Under the pieces are notes generated by a model, which saw nothing but the letters and a program-made list of their open reading frames with translations, was not told the origin of the DNA and did not search any database. A stretch of 64,000 nt of DNA. It comes from Verrucomicrobiota bacterium (GTDB lineage: Bacteria; Verrucomicrobiota; Verrucomicrobiia; Methylacidiphilales; JBCCWR01). The stretch lies in NCBI GenBank assembly GCA_039192515.1, contig JBCCXA010000005.1:1-64000 (forward strand), given 5' to 3'. This document shows positions 25,475 to 33,624 of this stretch, one piece after another (positions within the stretch are counted from its first letter, which is position 1; every line of letters starts with the position of its first letter). The position numbers were made by a program, and so were the translations under genes.

Positions 25475-25765
25475 ATGCCAGAGCGACTCATTGATTTTCT
25501 GCATAGAAGACTCAAGCAAATGCGTTGGGAACGCAAGATAACCCAAGAGGAATTGGCAGAAAAAGCGGGCATGTCTTACAAATACTATCAAGCTGTTGAA
25601 GCTGGCCGGAAAAGAGATCTACGTCTCTCAACTCTCGAAAAAATTGCCCGAGCCTTGGACCTTACTGTATCCGAACTTCTGAATACCCAATACAAAAAAT
25701 CAGGCTCACTCGCGGAAGCCCCTGCTCATTTCAAAATTCGCAAAATATCCAACTCCAAACGATAA
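25475..25765 (+). CDS. XRE-family helix-turn-helix regulator
   Basis: A 96-residue DNA-binding protein. The Cro/CI-type helix-turn-helix spans about residues 12-66 (KQMRWERKITQEELAEKAGMSYKYYQAVEAG, then LSTLEKIARALDLTVSELL). A short basic tail follows. It is divergent from the response regulator, with 74 bp between them that could hold its operator. The target is unknown. Confidence 0.85.
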   Translation: MPERLIDFLHRRLKQMRWERKITQEELAEKAGMSYKYYQAVEAGRKRDLRLSTLEKIARALDLTVSELLNTQYKKSGSLAEAPAHFKIRKISNSKR

Positions 25766-25984
25766 ACTCCATAGCCCTAGGATCTCATACAGATTCTCTT
25801 CTCTCTAACCCATCATGCGGATTCCGTTCATCTGTTCTCCCATGGCTACCTAGCGCAGCAATTTTAGCGACATGGGACACACCTCTTACTGAAAATAATT
25901 TAGAGCACTTTTGTCTTACCACAGTTCAACCGGGGTATCCAGGCATGTGATTTCAAGTTATTTTAGAATATAGTTTATTTTGTG

Positions 25985-26676
25985 TTAGATAAAATCTGTT
26001 TTTAAAGCATGCCCCATCTCTTTGATAGTAGGAACACCTACTTGCCTGGCTAGTTTTGTAATCTTTGCTTTGATTCTTTGGCCAACTTCTTTGAGTTCGG
26101 TAAATCTACCATTGGTCGCCAGCCCGTTTTTAACGAGGTCGCCATATTTAGCTCTCTTGCCGCTCTGCGCAGCCTCTAGGCATTATGCCAATGCAGGCCA
26201 CTAGCTTCTTTAGGATTAGCAAAGCAGCTTATCTCTCCAATGATAGCACCCGCGCCAAAGGCTACCACTTCACGCATGCCCATCAGAGGTATGAGTTTTA
26301 AAAGCTCTGGATCTTCAAGAACCTCAGCAGCCATGCTCGCTTTAAGTTTTTTTCTGCACGCTTCGGCTTCCATAAACTGGTTAAAGAAGTCTTGGAGTAA
26401 AAGCTTTTGCATCGGTTGCCAGTTTCTTACTTTAAGAGCTCGGTCTCTTTGGCTAGTTTGTGTCAGTCGACATCCTTTGGCCAGGCGGACGCAGTAGTCA
26501 CTTAAGAGGCTGCGAATATGGTTAGATTGACGCGATGAGTTCTTAACAGCTTTACAATATGCGTAAAAGATGTCTCGGCGAGTTCGGATTTTCTCATCAG
26601 GCTTCCATACACTATGAACCATACCACTTAGGTAGACACCTGCGAGTTTGATTGCACTGATCTTATCATTGCTACA
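25985..26676 (-). pseudogene. Degenerate IS110-family transposase
   Basis: The longest open piece (26176-26622) shows the IS110 layout. Upstream in frame is KLAGVYLSGMVHSVWKPDE, matching the K-L-A-R ... G-x-L ... V-W-x-P-D region. HIRSLLSDYCVRLAKG follows, then LLKLIPLMGMREVVAFGAGAIIGEISCFANPKEASGLHW, which matches the conserved end domain L-x-x-I-P-G-x-G ... A-E-I-G-D-x-x-R-F-x-x-P-K. A frameshift follows, after which SGKRAKYGDLVKNG may continue it. The usual K-T-D-R-x-D-A catalytic stretch reads NDKISA, so a catalytic aspartate is lost. No ends of the element are recognisable. Confidence 0.6.
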
Positions 26677-27271
26677 CTAGCTCTTAGGTATCTGACCAGA
26701 TCATTTTTTCTGTAGATGCTTTTCACTCCACGTCACTGCGACGTTGAATACAAAATGAGAACTGAAGACTATATAGATGCATTGTTTACTTTAATACCTG
26801 GATTAACCTAGTCATTTGGGCAGGACGATCCATCTTGCTTGGATTATGGAGCAGTAGGTGGCCGAGAATACCTTGTAAGATAGACTCTTTGAGTTATAGA
26901 CCTGAAGATTGTGCCAAGTCTTCAATAAACCGATTTCCGAGGTTATATAGAATATTTGCATCCTACTCTTGTGAAGTAGATGGGCGTGTCATCAACTCGT
27001 CTAGAATTGCATTTTCAGATATTATTTTTTAGAAGTTAAGTATAAGCAATGCAGTTTATAGAAAAAGTCGAGCGGCATCCTCAAACCTCATACAATCCTG
27101 ATAACCCCTTACTATCGTGTCTTGTAGCTGGTCGAACATGAGAGGCGATAATAGCTAGTGTATTTGGATTTATATTAGTAGCCTTTTTATAGGTATTGTT
27201 TATTAGGAAAATATAATGGAACAATCTAGTCGATGCTCACGCTCTCAGCCGCCAGCTGGAGCTGCTCCTTC

Positions 27272-27315
27272 TTAAGAGATTGCGCTCCTCACCCCGCTCT
27301 GGCACAGTCTCTTAA
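27272..27315. promoter_or_regulatory. Inverted repeat upstream of the CCPF-motif gene
   Basis: TTAAGAGATTG at 27272 and its near-complement CAGTCTCTTAA ending at 27315 form an 11-bp inverted repeat with one mismatch and a loop of about 22 bases. It ends 44 bases before the next start codon. It could be an operator or the hairpin of a transcript end; no T-run follows on the plus strand. Confidence 0.35.
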
Positions 27316-27359
27316 CCTGAGGGGATTCAGATCAACTTGGACATTGGAGAGAAAAAATA

Positions 27360-27809
27360 TTGAGTATGAAATCTATCACTAAAATCCTTACCCTGTGCTT
27401 AGGCTTGTTTCTGCCCATAGTGATCGAAGCCGAAGTAACTGTAATGGGAAAAGTCCAATCACCAACTTGCTCCCTAGACGAAGAAGCCCTTGAGGAACGT
27501 AAAAACACCATCCTAAAGCAGATCAAAGACAAAACGGACCAAGTCGAAAGAATGAAAGAGGGATACAGATTAAGGTTCCCTAGAAGTGAAGAGAATATCA
27601 AGCTAACTACCTCCATCATCTTGCTGGAATCTCAGTGCTGCCCATTTTTAAATTTCCATATTACAGCCCTCGCTGGTTCGGATGACATCCAGTTTACGAT
27701 CACGGCACCTCCCGATGCTCAACATCTCATCGATGAACTCTTCGTTTTAAACGAAAAATCCTCTAACAAGCTGCTTCAATCAACCTCGGCCAACGCCGAA
27801 GCCGACTGA
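27360..27809 (+). CDS. Exported small protein with CCPF motif, unknown
   Basis: A 149-residue protein with a signal peptide (ITKILTLCLGLFLPIVIEA). The conserved part YRLRFPRSEENIKLTTSIILLESQCCPFLNFHI belongs to a family I recall as small hypothetical proteins with a Cys-Cys-Pro-Phe motif, sometimes near metal-resistance regulators. The paired cysteines could bind a soft metal, but that is not established. The frame starts with TTG at 27360, with GGAGAG eight bases upstream; the ATG at 27366 is the alternative. No metal regulator lies beside it. Confidence 0.6.
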   Translation: MSMKSITKILTLCLGLFLPIVIEAEVTVMGKVQSPTCSLDEEALEERKNTILKQIKDKTDQVERMKEGYRLRFPRSEENIKLTTSIILLESQCCPFLNFHITALAGSDDIQFTITAPPDAQHLIDELFVLNEKSSNKLLQSTSANAEAD

Positions 27810-27826
27810 GCTAATCGTTAGCAGTA

Positions 27827-27970
27827 ATGAAACCAATCGTATTAATAGCGATCACAACACGTTTTTGTTCCTTATACCTTTTATGTCTAGCTATAAGCAC
27901 AGGAATAAAACTCAATAATATCTATACAAATTATTCACTTAAACAAACATTTGGAGAAATAACAGAATGA
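27827..27970 (+). CDS. Possible 47-residue hydrophobic small ORF
   Basis: A short ATG-initiated frame with a hydrophobic first half (MKPIVLIAITTRFCSLYLLC), like a signal or a single membrane helix. It has a weak ribosome site. Its stop overlaps the start of the next small frame as ATGA, which is the main reason to consider it real. It starts 18 bp after the CCPF-motif gene. Unknown function. Confidence 0.28.
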   Translation: MKPIVLIAITTRFCSLYLLCLAISTGIKLNNIYTNYSLKQTFGEITE

Positions 27971-28098
27971 CAAGAAGTCGAATGCACTTCATACGCACAG
28001 CTCAGAAAAAAGCTAACGAGTGGTTTCATGGATTCTGGACCTTCTTTTTATCTCCTTTGTATTTCAAGGTCAACAAGTTGAACAACAGTCTAGAATAA
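27967..28098 (+). CDS. Possible 43-residue small ORF ahead of the acetyltransferase
   Basis: A frame from ATG 27967 to TAA 28096-28098, preceded by GGAG at 27952. It is rich in basic and aromatic residues (NEWFHGFWTFFLSPLYF). It ends two bases before the acetyltransferase ATG, which itself lacks a ribosome site, so it may act as a coupling leader. This is judged only from spacing; codon statistics or conservation were not tested. Confidence 0.3.
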   Translation: MTRSRMHFIRTAQKKANEWFHGFWTFFLSPLYFKVNKLNNSLE

Positions 28099-28100
28099 AG

Positions 28101-28601
28101 ATGATTAGAATATTTCAGCATGGTGACCATATTGAAATAGCCGAAATTTTTTTTAGGGCTATTCATGAAATTGGTTCAGAGGCCTACAATAAAGAGCAAT
28201 GTTTAGCTTGGTCTGATAGAATCCCAGATTATGAACATTGGAAAAGCCGCTGCGAATTAAAAAAGCCATTCGTTTCAACTGAAAAGAGGGAAATCACTGG
28301 CTTCCTAGAGTTAGATTCCAATGGTCATATCGACTGTGCATATATTAAACCAGAGTTTAAGAGAAGGGGGATTATGACCAAGCTCGTTGAACACGCTATT
28401 CAGACATGCTTTGAAAACAAATTGGACAAAGTAGTTGTGGAGGCATCAATCTGTGCAAAACCTTTATTTGAGAAACTAGGTTTTACTGTGATGGAGGATT
28501 GCTTGGTAGATATCAAAGGAGTTAAATTAAGAAATTACAAAATGGAATTTCTCAAAAAGCACCCAGCCAAATTCAGTCGAGCAAATACACCTTGCTTATG
28601 A
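28101..28601 (+). CDS. GNAT-family N-acetyltransferase
   Basis: About 166 residues from ATG 28101. The fold's acetyl-CoA site is seen in HIDCAYIKPEFKRRGIMTKLVEHAI, where the R-R-G-x-x-x-K-L turn is the usual pyrophosphate-binding motif, followed by VEASICAKPLFEKLGF. It resembles the YafP-like group. I chose the internal ATG because the frame's upstream 27 codons, starting at 28020, do not resemble the family and cross two other small frames. Substrate unknown. Confidence 0.8.
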   Translation: MIRIFQHGDHIEIAEIFFRAIHEIGSEAYNKEQCLAWSDRIPDYEHWKSRCELKKPFVSTEKREITGFLELDSNGHIDCAYIKPEFKRRGIMTKLVEHAIQTCFENKLDKVVVEASICAKPLFEKLGFTVMEDCLVDIKGVKLRNYKMEFLKKHPAKFSRANTPCL

Positions 28602-28967
28602 GCCTGGCTCTTCGTTAATTCCAGGTTCTTGCTAAATTTCTTGCCACATCATCCTCTCTGTCATTACGCCTGGCCGCCACCAAGCGGCTTTTATAAGAAG
28701 ATGCATCAAATCCCTAAGCTGATCAGACTTACTACTAGGATCAAGTATCAGCATATTGCCATTCTCAATAGGTGCTCAGACCAGACGAAAGAAATCATGA
28801 TTTCACGCAGTATAGCTACAGGTTGATTGAAGATGGTGTCTGCAATCTATTGGTAATAGTAAAACTAGAGATAGACTAGGTGAAGGCAGCCAACCAGTCT
28901 CGTCCTAACGCCCTAGCATCACTCAAAGGATCTTGCGTTAAAAAATTACTTTCCACAAAATTCCACC
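28602..28967. other. Gene-free interval
   Basis: Short open frames occur but none has a ribosome site or recognisable motif. I see no copy of the dispersed repeat, no transposase remnant and no clear terminator here. Confidence 0.4.
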
Positions 28968-29213
28968 ATGGACTTTAAGAATGGAAAACCTCTAAAGTAT
29001 CTCCGTGAAACACTAGCCTATAAAGCTACCGTTCCCGTTTTTAAAGGAATTCCCATCATCCTTTTTCTCTTAAGATCGGTTATAATCCTAACACTAAACC
29101 TCCCGTCTCCATATATAGGCCTGAAGATGAAAAAGAAAATAATTTTTGAGTATTTACTACTGACCTTTCTAGCCTCCGCTAGCGAGATCATATATAGCCT
29201 GGTAAAGTTCTAG
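28968..29213 (+). CDS. Doubtful 81-residue membrane-like ORF
   Basis: The predicted product has two hydrophobic stretches (IPIILFLLRSVIILTLNL and IIFEYLLLTFLASASEIIYSL). There is no clear ribosome site, and it ends at the 3' end of the convergent Nudix gene. It could be a remnant or chance frame. No family is recognised. Confidence 0.25.
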   Translation: MDFKNGKPLKYLRETLAYKATVPVFKGIPIILFLLRSVIILTLNLPSPYIGLKMKKKIIFEYLLLTFLASASEIIYSLVKF

Positions 29214-29669
29214 TTACGAGTGGCTCAATCCAGCACCCATAAGACACCTTTGAACATAGCTATGTAATCCCTCGGGTATGGAAGTCACCCACTTTGATTC
29301 TTCATGATGACTATCCAGCTTAGGCTCGAACTCTGCATTTATTGGATAGAGAAAAAAACAGCTGTTTATACTGTGAACTGGAATACCTTCAGGCCCATCG
29401 TGAAAGATTGTTTCCGTTGTATAGATAATCGGACCGACATGACAATCAATACCAACCTCTTCTTTGGCCTTGCGACAAGCGGTCTCTTTCATCATTTCCC
29501 CTTTTAATACTCGACCGCCCGGCACCCACCATTCGCCCTTTGCTGGAGAATCTTTACGCCTCACCAAAAGGACAGCGCCCCGTGCGACGATAGCTACATC
29601 CACACAGGCAATGGGCATGTTTGTTAATATCTGATAGTATAACGACTGAGGGATGAGTGAATGGGACAC
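29214..29669 (-). CDS. Nudix hydrolase
   Basis: A 151-residue Nudix-family hydrolase. The Nudix box is in WWVPGGRVLKGEMMKETACRKAKEEVGIDC. It keeps the glycine, first glutamate and E-E-V-G-I end, but has Lys where the R-E pair normally has Glu. The box position near the N-terminus and the GGRVLKGE sequence recall GDP-mannose mannosyl hydrolases. It likely cleaves a nucleotide-linked diphosphate. It lies 18 bp downstream of the HAD phosphatase gene, probably in one transcript. Confidence 0.82.
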   Translation of the reverse strand: MSHSLIPQSLYYQILTNMPIACVDVAIVARGAVLLVRRKDSPAKGEWWVPGGRVLKGEMMKETACRKAKEEVGIDCHVGPIIYTTETIFHDGPEGIPVHSINSCFFLYPINAEFEPKLDSHHEESKWVTSIPEGLHSYVQRCLMGAGLSHS

Positions 29670-29687
29670 TTTTTCTCCTGATTTTTA

Positions 29688-30395
29688 CTACATCTCATTA
29701 GTTCGACATTGCTTGAGCTTTTTTAAGCTCGGTATAAGGTCCAACAAAGAGCTGATGATACCATCTGCCAGCTTGCTCACTTCCTCCGTAGGCGGCAATA
29801 AATCAGGCACCATCACTACCACTGCGCCCGATGCGTGGCCCGCCCTAACACCTGGATGCGAGTCTTCTAAAACAAGGCATTTCTCGGGCTTAACCCCTAA
29901 ATTTTCAGCTGCTTTTAAATAAATATCAGGGAAAGGCTTTCCTTGTTCCACTTGGTCGCCAGCTACTACCTGCTCTACTTTTGCCAACAGGCCTGTTGCC
30001 TTTAACTTTTCAAGTGCCTTAGCACGGTGCGTAGAGGTAGCTATTGCGCTGGGAATATTAATCTCATGAAGGATTTCAAAGACTTCGGAGACGCCTTTCA
30101 TCACCGGTATTCCCTTCTCTTTCACTTCTCGATCATAATGTTGATAAAAAGCTTTTTCATATTCACTATAGGGAAAGTCTGGAGCTATTATCTCCTGAAA
30201 CCTTTTCTTTGCATCCTTACCATTCCGACCAATTAGACCAAGAGAAAATGCCTGATCTAGCTCATAGCCAAAGCAAGCTGCTGCCCTTCGAGATGCTCTC
30301 TGGCTCATGCTTTCCGTATCCAACAACAATCCGTCCATGTCAAAAAGCACGGCCTCAATCTTTTCTATTTTCTTTTGCCACATTTTTCTAATCAA
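29688..30395 (-). CDS. HAD-superfamily phosphatase/phosphoglucomutase-like (subfamily IA)
   Basis: A 235-residue HAD hydrolase. Motif I is FDMDGLLLDTE (the first Asp is the nucleophile), motif II ATSTHRAKALEKL, the conserved lysine lies in GDQVEQGKPFPDIYL, and motif IV is VLEDSHPGVRAGHASG. The DTE-type cap and the GKPxPDIYL motif place it with beta-phosphoglucomutase and 2-deoxyglucose-6-phosphate phosphatase-like enzymes. Substrate uncertain. The first residues (MIRKMWQKK) may be trimmed to Met5. Confidence 0.85.
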   Translation of the reverse strand: MIRKMWQKKIEKIEAVLFDMDGLLLDTESMSQRASRRAAACFGYELDQAFSLGLIGRNGKDAKKRFQEIIAPDFPYSEYEKAFYQHYDREVKEKGIPVMKGVSEVFEILHEINIPSAIATSTHRAKALEKLKATGLLAKVEQVVAGDQVEQGKPFPDIYLKAAENLGVKPEKCLVLEDSHPGVRAGHASGAVVVMVPDLLPPTEEVSKLADGIISSLLDLIPSLKKLKQCRTNEM

Positions 30396-30426
30396 TTTAT
30401 AGAAGCTCTTTTGGAAATAGCTAGCA

Positions 30427-31158
30427 GTGGCTGTTCAAAAATTTGCCATATCCCCTAGCTATTTCACCTTGCCAAATCAGCACATATCTCCAACTATAAG
30501 CTTGAGAATGATCTATTTTACTTTGCAGCCACTTAGGGTCGCCATTGATACCTCGATTCTCAACGGAACGGCAAAAAAGATTTTGAAAGGATGCTCAACT
30601 TTAAAAGGGCTTCAAGAAACATTGGGATATGAAGATCAAACTTCAATGCCAGAGGAAATTATTAAAGGATTTCAGCCTCAGAAAAATAACAGAGATTTTG
30701 TTGACATCGTTCTGAATAACCAGAAACGCTCTAGTATGCGAGCCAAGCGTATTGCCAAAGGGTTTCCCGACTTCCAAAACCGTCTAGGCATTCGAGGATG
30801 GGTCCAGAAGACTTTTTTTGATAAGTCGGAGCTCTCACTCAATATCGAGTATGAGGCAATCGAATGGATCCATCAGTCGCTTCGGTTCAATTTGCTCGTT
30901 AGCCTACATGACATGCTTATTGGCACGGTTGCTTCAGGGGAGCCTAGGGAAGTCGATTTTTCGGAGATATCCAGCTACCCTAACCCTATATCTGAAATGT
31001 TAACAAATCATGACAGGGGCAGGGCCCAACGCATCACCCAAGCACTCAGCTCACCTCTGGACAAAGTTTCGCCAGAGGTGCTTGTGGACGATTTTGCAGG
31101 TTACGTGATCTACCAAAGATCCAGGGGGTTTGCCTACTATTATTCTGAAAATGAGTAA
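30427..31158 (+). CDS. Unrecognised 243-residue protein
   Basis: A cytoplasmic-looking protein without signal peptide or obvious motif. Notable stretches are RVAIDTSILNGTAKKILKG, FQNRLGIRGWVQKTFFDKSEL and VLVDDFAGYVIYQRSRGFAYYY. The frame begins with GTG at 30427; an internal ATG at 30508, with GAGA just before it, may be the true start and would give about 216 residues. It is divergent from the HAD gene and convergent with the HTH gene at 31166, so there is no operon context. Confidence 0.55.
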   Translation: MAVQKFAISPSYFTLPNQHISPTISLRMIYFTLQPLRVAIDTSILNGTAKKILKGCSTLKGLQETLGYEDQTSMPEEIIKGFQPQKNNRDFVDIVLNNQKRSSMRAKRIAKGFPDFQNRLGIRGWVQKTFFDKSELSLNIEYEAIEWIHQSLRFNLLVSLHDMLIGTVASGEPREVDFSEISSYPNPISEMLTNHDRGRAQRITQALSSPLDKVSPEVLVDDFAGYVIYQRSRGFAYYYSENE

Positions 31159-31165
31159 AACTGCC

Positions 31166-31639
31166 TCAGGATTTAGGCGCAATATCTTTTCTTAATTCTT
31201 CGAAGTCAGATGACTCACATTTAAGAACAAACCCCTCGGTACAGGACTTTAAACGCTCCCAGTCTTTTCTTAAATCCTCTGCTTCCTGAGTTGTGATCTT
31301 ACCATCTTCAGCTGCCTTTGCGACCACCATTAACATATCGGCAAAATTCTGCACGACTTGGTTGGTTGCAGAAGAGAGATTCGTATCTAGCTCTATAGCC
31401 TTTGGGTCCTTTAAAAAAAAACCACCCGCTTGGTTGCAGAGCCATTCGATTATGCGCCTTTCTTTTGTGTAGCGGATTAGTAAAGCAACCCGATCCAAGG
31501 GGTTCCTACTCCCACTCTGATCTTCCCCATAAGGCTCCGACCATTTATAGACTAATGACAGCGAGACACCAATCGCGTTTGATATCTCCTTGGGATTCTT
31601 CTTTTTAAAAACCTCTCGAAATACTTCCCAAGACTGCAT
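31166..31639 (-). CDS. Phage CII-like (CP76) helix-turn-helix protein
   Basis: A 157-residue DNA-binding protein. The N-terminal helix-turn-helix is in NPKEISNAIGVSLSLVYKWSEPYGEDQSGSRNPLDRVALLI, a pattern seen in phage regulatory protein CII-like (CP76) families, followed by a helical domain (VVQNFADMLMVVAKAAEDGKITTQEAEDLRKDW). No other phage gene is near, so it is probably a domesticated chromosomal regulator. Its target is unknown. Confidence 0.65.
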   Translation of the reverse strand: MQSWEVFREVFKKKNPKEISNAIGVSLSLVYKWSEPYGEDQSGSRNPLDRVALLIRYTKERRIIEWLCNQAGGFFLKDPKAIELDTNLSSATNQVVQNFADMLMVVAKAAEDGKITTQEAEDLRKDWERLKSCTEGFVLKCESSDFEELRKDIAPKS

Positions 31640-31696
31640 TCAAGCATTCTCTTTGGATTCTAAATTAAATAAAGCATAATTAGCTTGAAAACTTTT

Positions 31697-32689
31697 CTAA
31701 GGAATCTTGACGTGAAACATAGCTCTTTTGGGTGCTGGGTATCCTTCTATTGTCTTGCTTCTATCATGTGAATCTAGGAAATCTGGTAGTGATTCAAAGC
31801 GCATCCACTTAGTAGAGCGCTGCTCTGCTTGGGTAGTGTTAGTGACATCCAACAAGACAATCTCCTTCATACCTACCCGCTTGAGCCAACGCTCTAATTC
31901 AAGACAGGAGGGAATGAACCAGACATTGCGCATTTTGGCGTACCTACCTCCTGGCACCAGAACCTCTCCAGCTTTTCCATCTATGACTAGCGTCTCTAGA
32001 ATTAATTCACCTCCATCTCGCAAGCAGCTTCTCAATTTAATAAGATGGTCAAATGGCGACCTTTGATGATAGAGCACACCCATAGAGAAAACGGTGTCAA
32101 ATGCCGTAACATTCTCTAGAACATCTTCGAACCCAATGGGCAAGACCCAGAATCGTTTTGCATCTTCTGGAGAAGCAAAACGTTTAGCAACCTGGCACTG
32201 CATCACATATAGCAAGTAGGGATCAATGCCTACCACATATTCAGCACCTTCACCCAACATCCTCCATCCATAATACCCATTCCCTGACCCCACGTCTAAA
32301 ACGCGCTTGCCTGCTAATGATATTCTCTTTGTTTTCAAGCGATCCCATTTAACATAAGAGCGCCATTCAGTATCTATTTCGACACCTCCTATTTCAAAGG
32401 GCCCTTTTCGCCAGGGATGAAAGCTTTGTAATTGATCCGTTAGGATCTTCCTATTTGGCAAATCTAAAACATTACCTAGCTTGACAACATCTGAGGAAAG
32501 CGAGCGTGTCTTGGCAGACGCTGAGGGCATTTTAGCTAATTGATCCAACCAAATAGATAGATGCCCATTTTTCTGAGTGTCAAAGGCTTCCTTGAGTTTA
32601 AAGGTTAGTTTATCTACCCAAGAGCTAAGAGCCTTATCTCTTTCAAATACCTGGTAAAAGTTTTGATAGAAATCTTCCGGCATGCACAA
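31697..32689 (-). CDS. cmoB: tRNA U34 carboxymethyltransferase CmoB
   Basis: A 330-residue SAM-dependent enzyme that converts 5-hydroxyuridine-34 to 5-carboxymethoxyuridine in tRNA wobble positions, using carboxy-SAM. Family features are PFEIGGVEIDTEWRSYVKWDR, the motif I VLDVGSGNGYYGWRMLG, FSMGVLYHQRSPFDHL and MRNVWFIPS. The length fits CmoB. Carboxy-SAM synthase CmoA is not in the window, although the two are often adjacent. It lies 20 bp downstream of the monooxygenase-fold gene. Confidence 0.92.
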   Translation of the reverse strand: MCMPEDFYQNFYQVFERDKALSSWVDKLTFKLKEAFDTQKNGHLSIWLDQLAKMPSASAKTRSLSSDVVKLGNVLDLPNRKILTDQLQSFHPWRKGPFEIGGVEIDTEWRSYVKWDRLKTKRISLAGKRVLDVGSGNGYYGWRMLGEGAEYVVGIDPYLLYVMQCQVAKRFASPEDAKRFWVLPIGFEDVLENVTAFDTVFSMGVLYHQRSPFDHLIKLRSCLRDGGELILETLVIDGKAGEVLVPGGRYAKMRNVWFIPSCLELERWLKRVGMKEIVLLDVTNTTQAEQRSTKWMRFESLPDFLDSHDRSKTIEGYPAPKRAMFHVKIP

Positions 32690-32709
32690 AACAAATTAGC
32701 GCTCAAGAA

Positions 32710-33015
32710 CTACCCACCCAACTTTCTGCAGAGCTTGACATCAGGTTCAGATACTAATAATCCATCCAATTGCTTAAAGCCATTTTGAATATGCGACTTT
32801 TGTAAGTGCTCATCTAAATCCTGCATAGATTCCCATTCTTCTACAAAGCTGAATTGTGCTTCATTGCCTGCACTTACCCACAACTCATACCGTATACAAC
32901 CTTTATCTTGCGCGTGGGTGGGCCCAATGAATCCCTCTAAAATCTCTTGAACTTTGTTAGCTTTTCCGGGCAAAGCCTCAGCACATGCAATGACATAAAC
33001 TTTGGAATTCTCCAT
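32710..33015 (-). CDS. Antibiotic biosynthesis monooxygenase-fold (ABM/YgiN-like) protein
   Basis: A 101-residue protein with the dimeric ferredoxin-like ABM fold: VYVIACAEALPGKANKVQEIL, then GCIRYELWV and FVEEWESMQDLDEHLQKSHI. Relatives such as YgiN oxidise quinols; others have unclear roles. It is divergent from the nickel SOD gene (74 bp apart) and upstream of cmoB. Involvement in oxidative stress or quinone metabolism is an inference from family and context. Confidence 0.8.
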   Translation of the reverse strand: MENSKVYVIACAEALPGKANKVQEILEGFIGPTHAQDKGCIRYELWVSAGNEAQFSFVEEWESMQDLDEHLQKSHIQNGFKQLDGLLVSEPDVKLCRKLGG

Positions 33016-33089
33016 AACTTATGTTATATGGCAAATGACTCTTTAGACAAGAAAGAGAATTCACCATAAAACTAATATAAGGAAAAAGT

Positions 33090-33524
33090 ATGAAATCATT
33101 AAAAGCATTAGTCGTTACGGGCTTAGCGCTCTTTGCACTTAGCTCTCAAATAACCCTGCAAGCACATTGCCAAGTACCCTGTGGTATCTATGGCGACCCT
33201 ACTCGCTTTGAAATACTCAAAGAACATGTTAAAACCATCAAGAAGGCAATGACTGAAATTGAAAATAGCTCTACCAATAAAAACCAAGTAGCACGCTGGG
33301 TTCTAAACAAAGAAGAGCACGCAAGTAAAATCATTGATGAGGCAGGTAACTACTTTTTGGCTCAACGAATCAAGTTTGATCAAAAAGACTATGAGGAAAG
33401 TTTGAAACTTTTGCATCAAATGATTGTTCACTCCATGAAGTGCAAGCAAACCACTGATCCCACAAATGCTGACAAGCTAGAAAAAGTCATCCTAGACTTT
33501 GAAAAGCTTTACAATACCAAATAG
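33090..33524 (+). CDS. sodN: Nickel superoxide dismutase with signal peptide
   Basis: A 144-residue protein whose metal hook reads H26-C27-Q-V-P-C31-G-I-Y34, the HCxxPCGxY motif of nickel SOD that binds Ni through the N-terminal His, two Cys and the backbone. It is preceded by a Sec-type signal (SLKALVVTGLALFALSSQITLQA). Cleavage after A25 would expose the histidine as residue 1 and leave 119 residues, close to the mature length of known enzymes. That would make the enzyme periplasmic and could replace the SodX protease, which is not seen nearby. TAAGGA lies seven bases before the ATG. A strong terminator follows. Confidence 0.9.
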   Translation: MKSLKALVVTGLALFALSSQITLQAHCQVPCGIYGDPTRFEILKEHVKTIKKAMTEIENSSTNKNQVARWVLNKEEHASKIIDEAGNYFLAQRIKFDQKDYEESLKLLHQMIVHSMKCKQTTDPTNADKLEKVILDFEKLYNTK

Positions 33525-33550
33525 ATTCAACTGCTTTTCATAATTTTCTC

Positions 33551-33586
33551 AAAAAGGCTCTTCCCATAGATGAGGAGCCTTTTTTA
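33551..33586 (+). terminator. Rho-independent terminator after sodN
   Basis: AAAAAGGCTC (33551-33560) pairs perfectly with GAGCCTTTTT (33575-33584) around a 14-base loop, and the stem runs into a T-tract. It lies 27 bases after the nickel SOD stop codon and should end that transcript, separating it from the DUF1223 gene. Confidence 0.85.
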
Positions 33587-33624
33587 TGGAATAAATACAC
33601 GTCACAAGCATCTAACTTCGTATT

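Noticed and set aside
25780..25990. Possible further copy of the dispersed repeat (CATCATGCGGATT near 25820)
   Set aside because: Only about a dozen bases resemble the repeat end, and no internal blocks or hairpin are present.
26835..27032. 65-residue plus-strand frame in the IS110 flank
   Set aside because: No ribosome site, no motif and irregular composition; probably a chance frame in decayed DNA.
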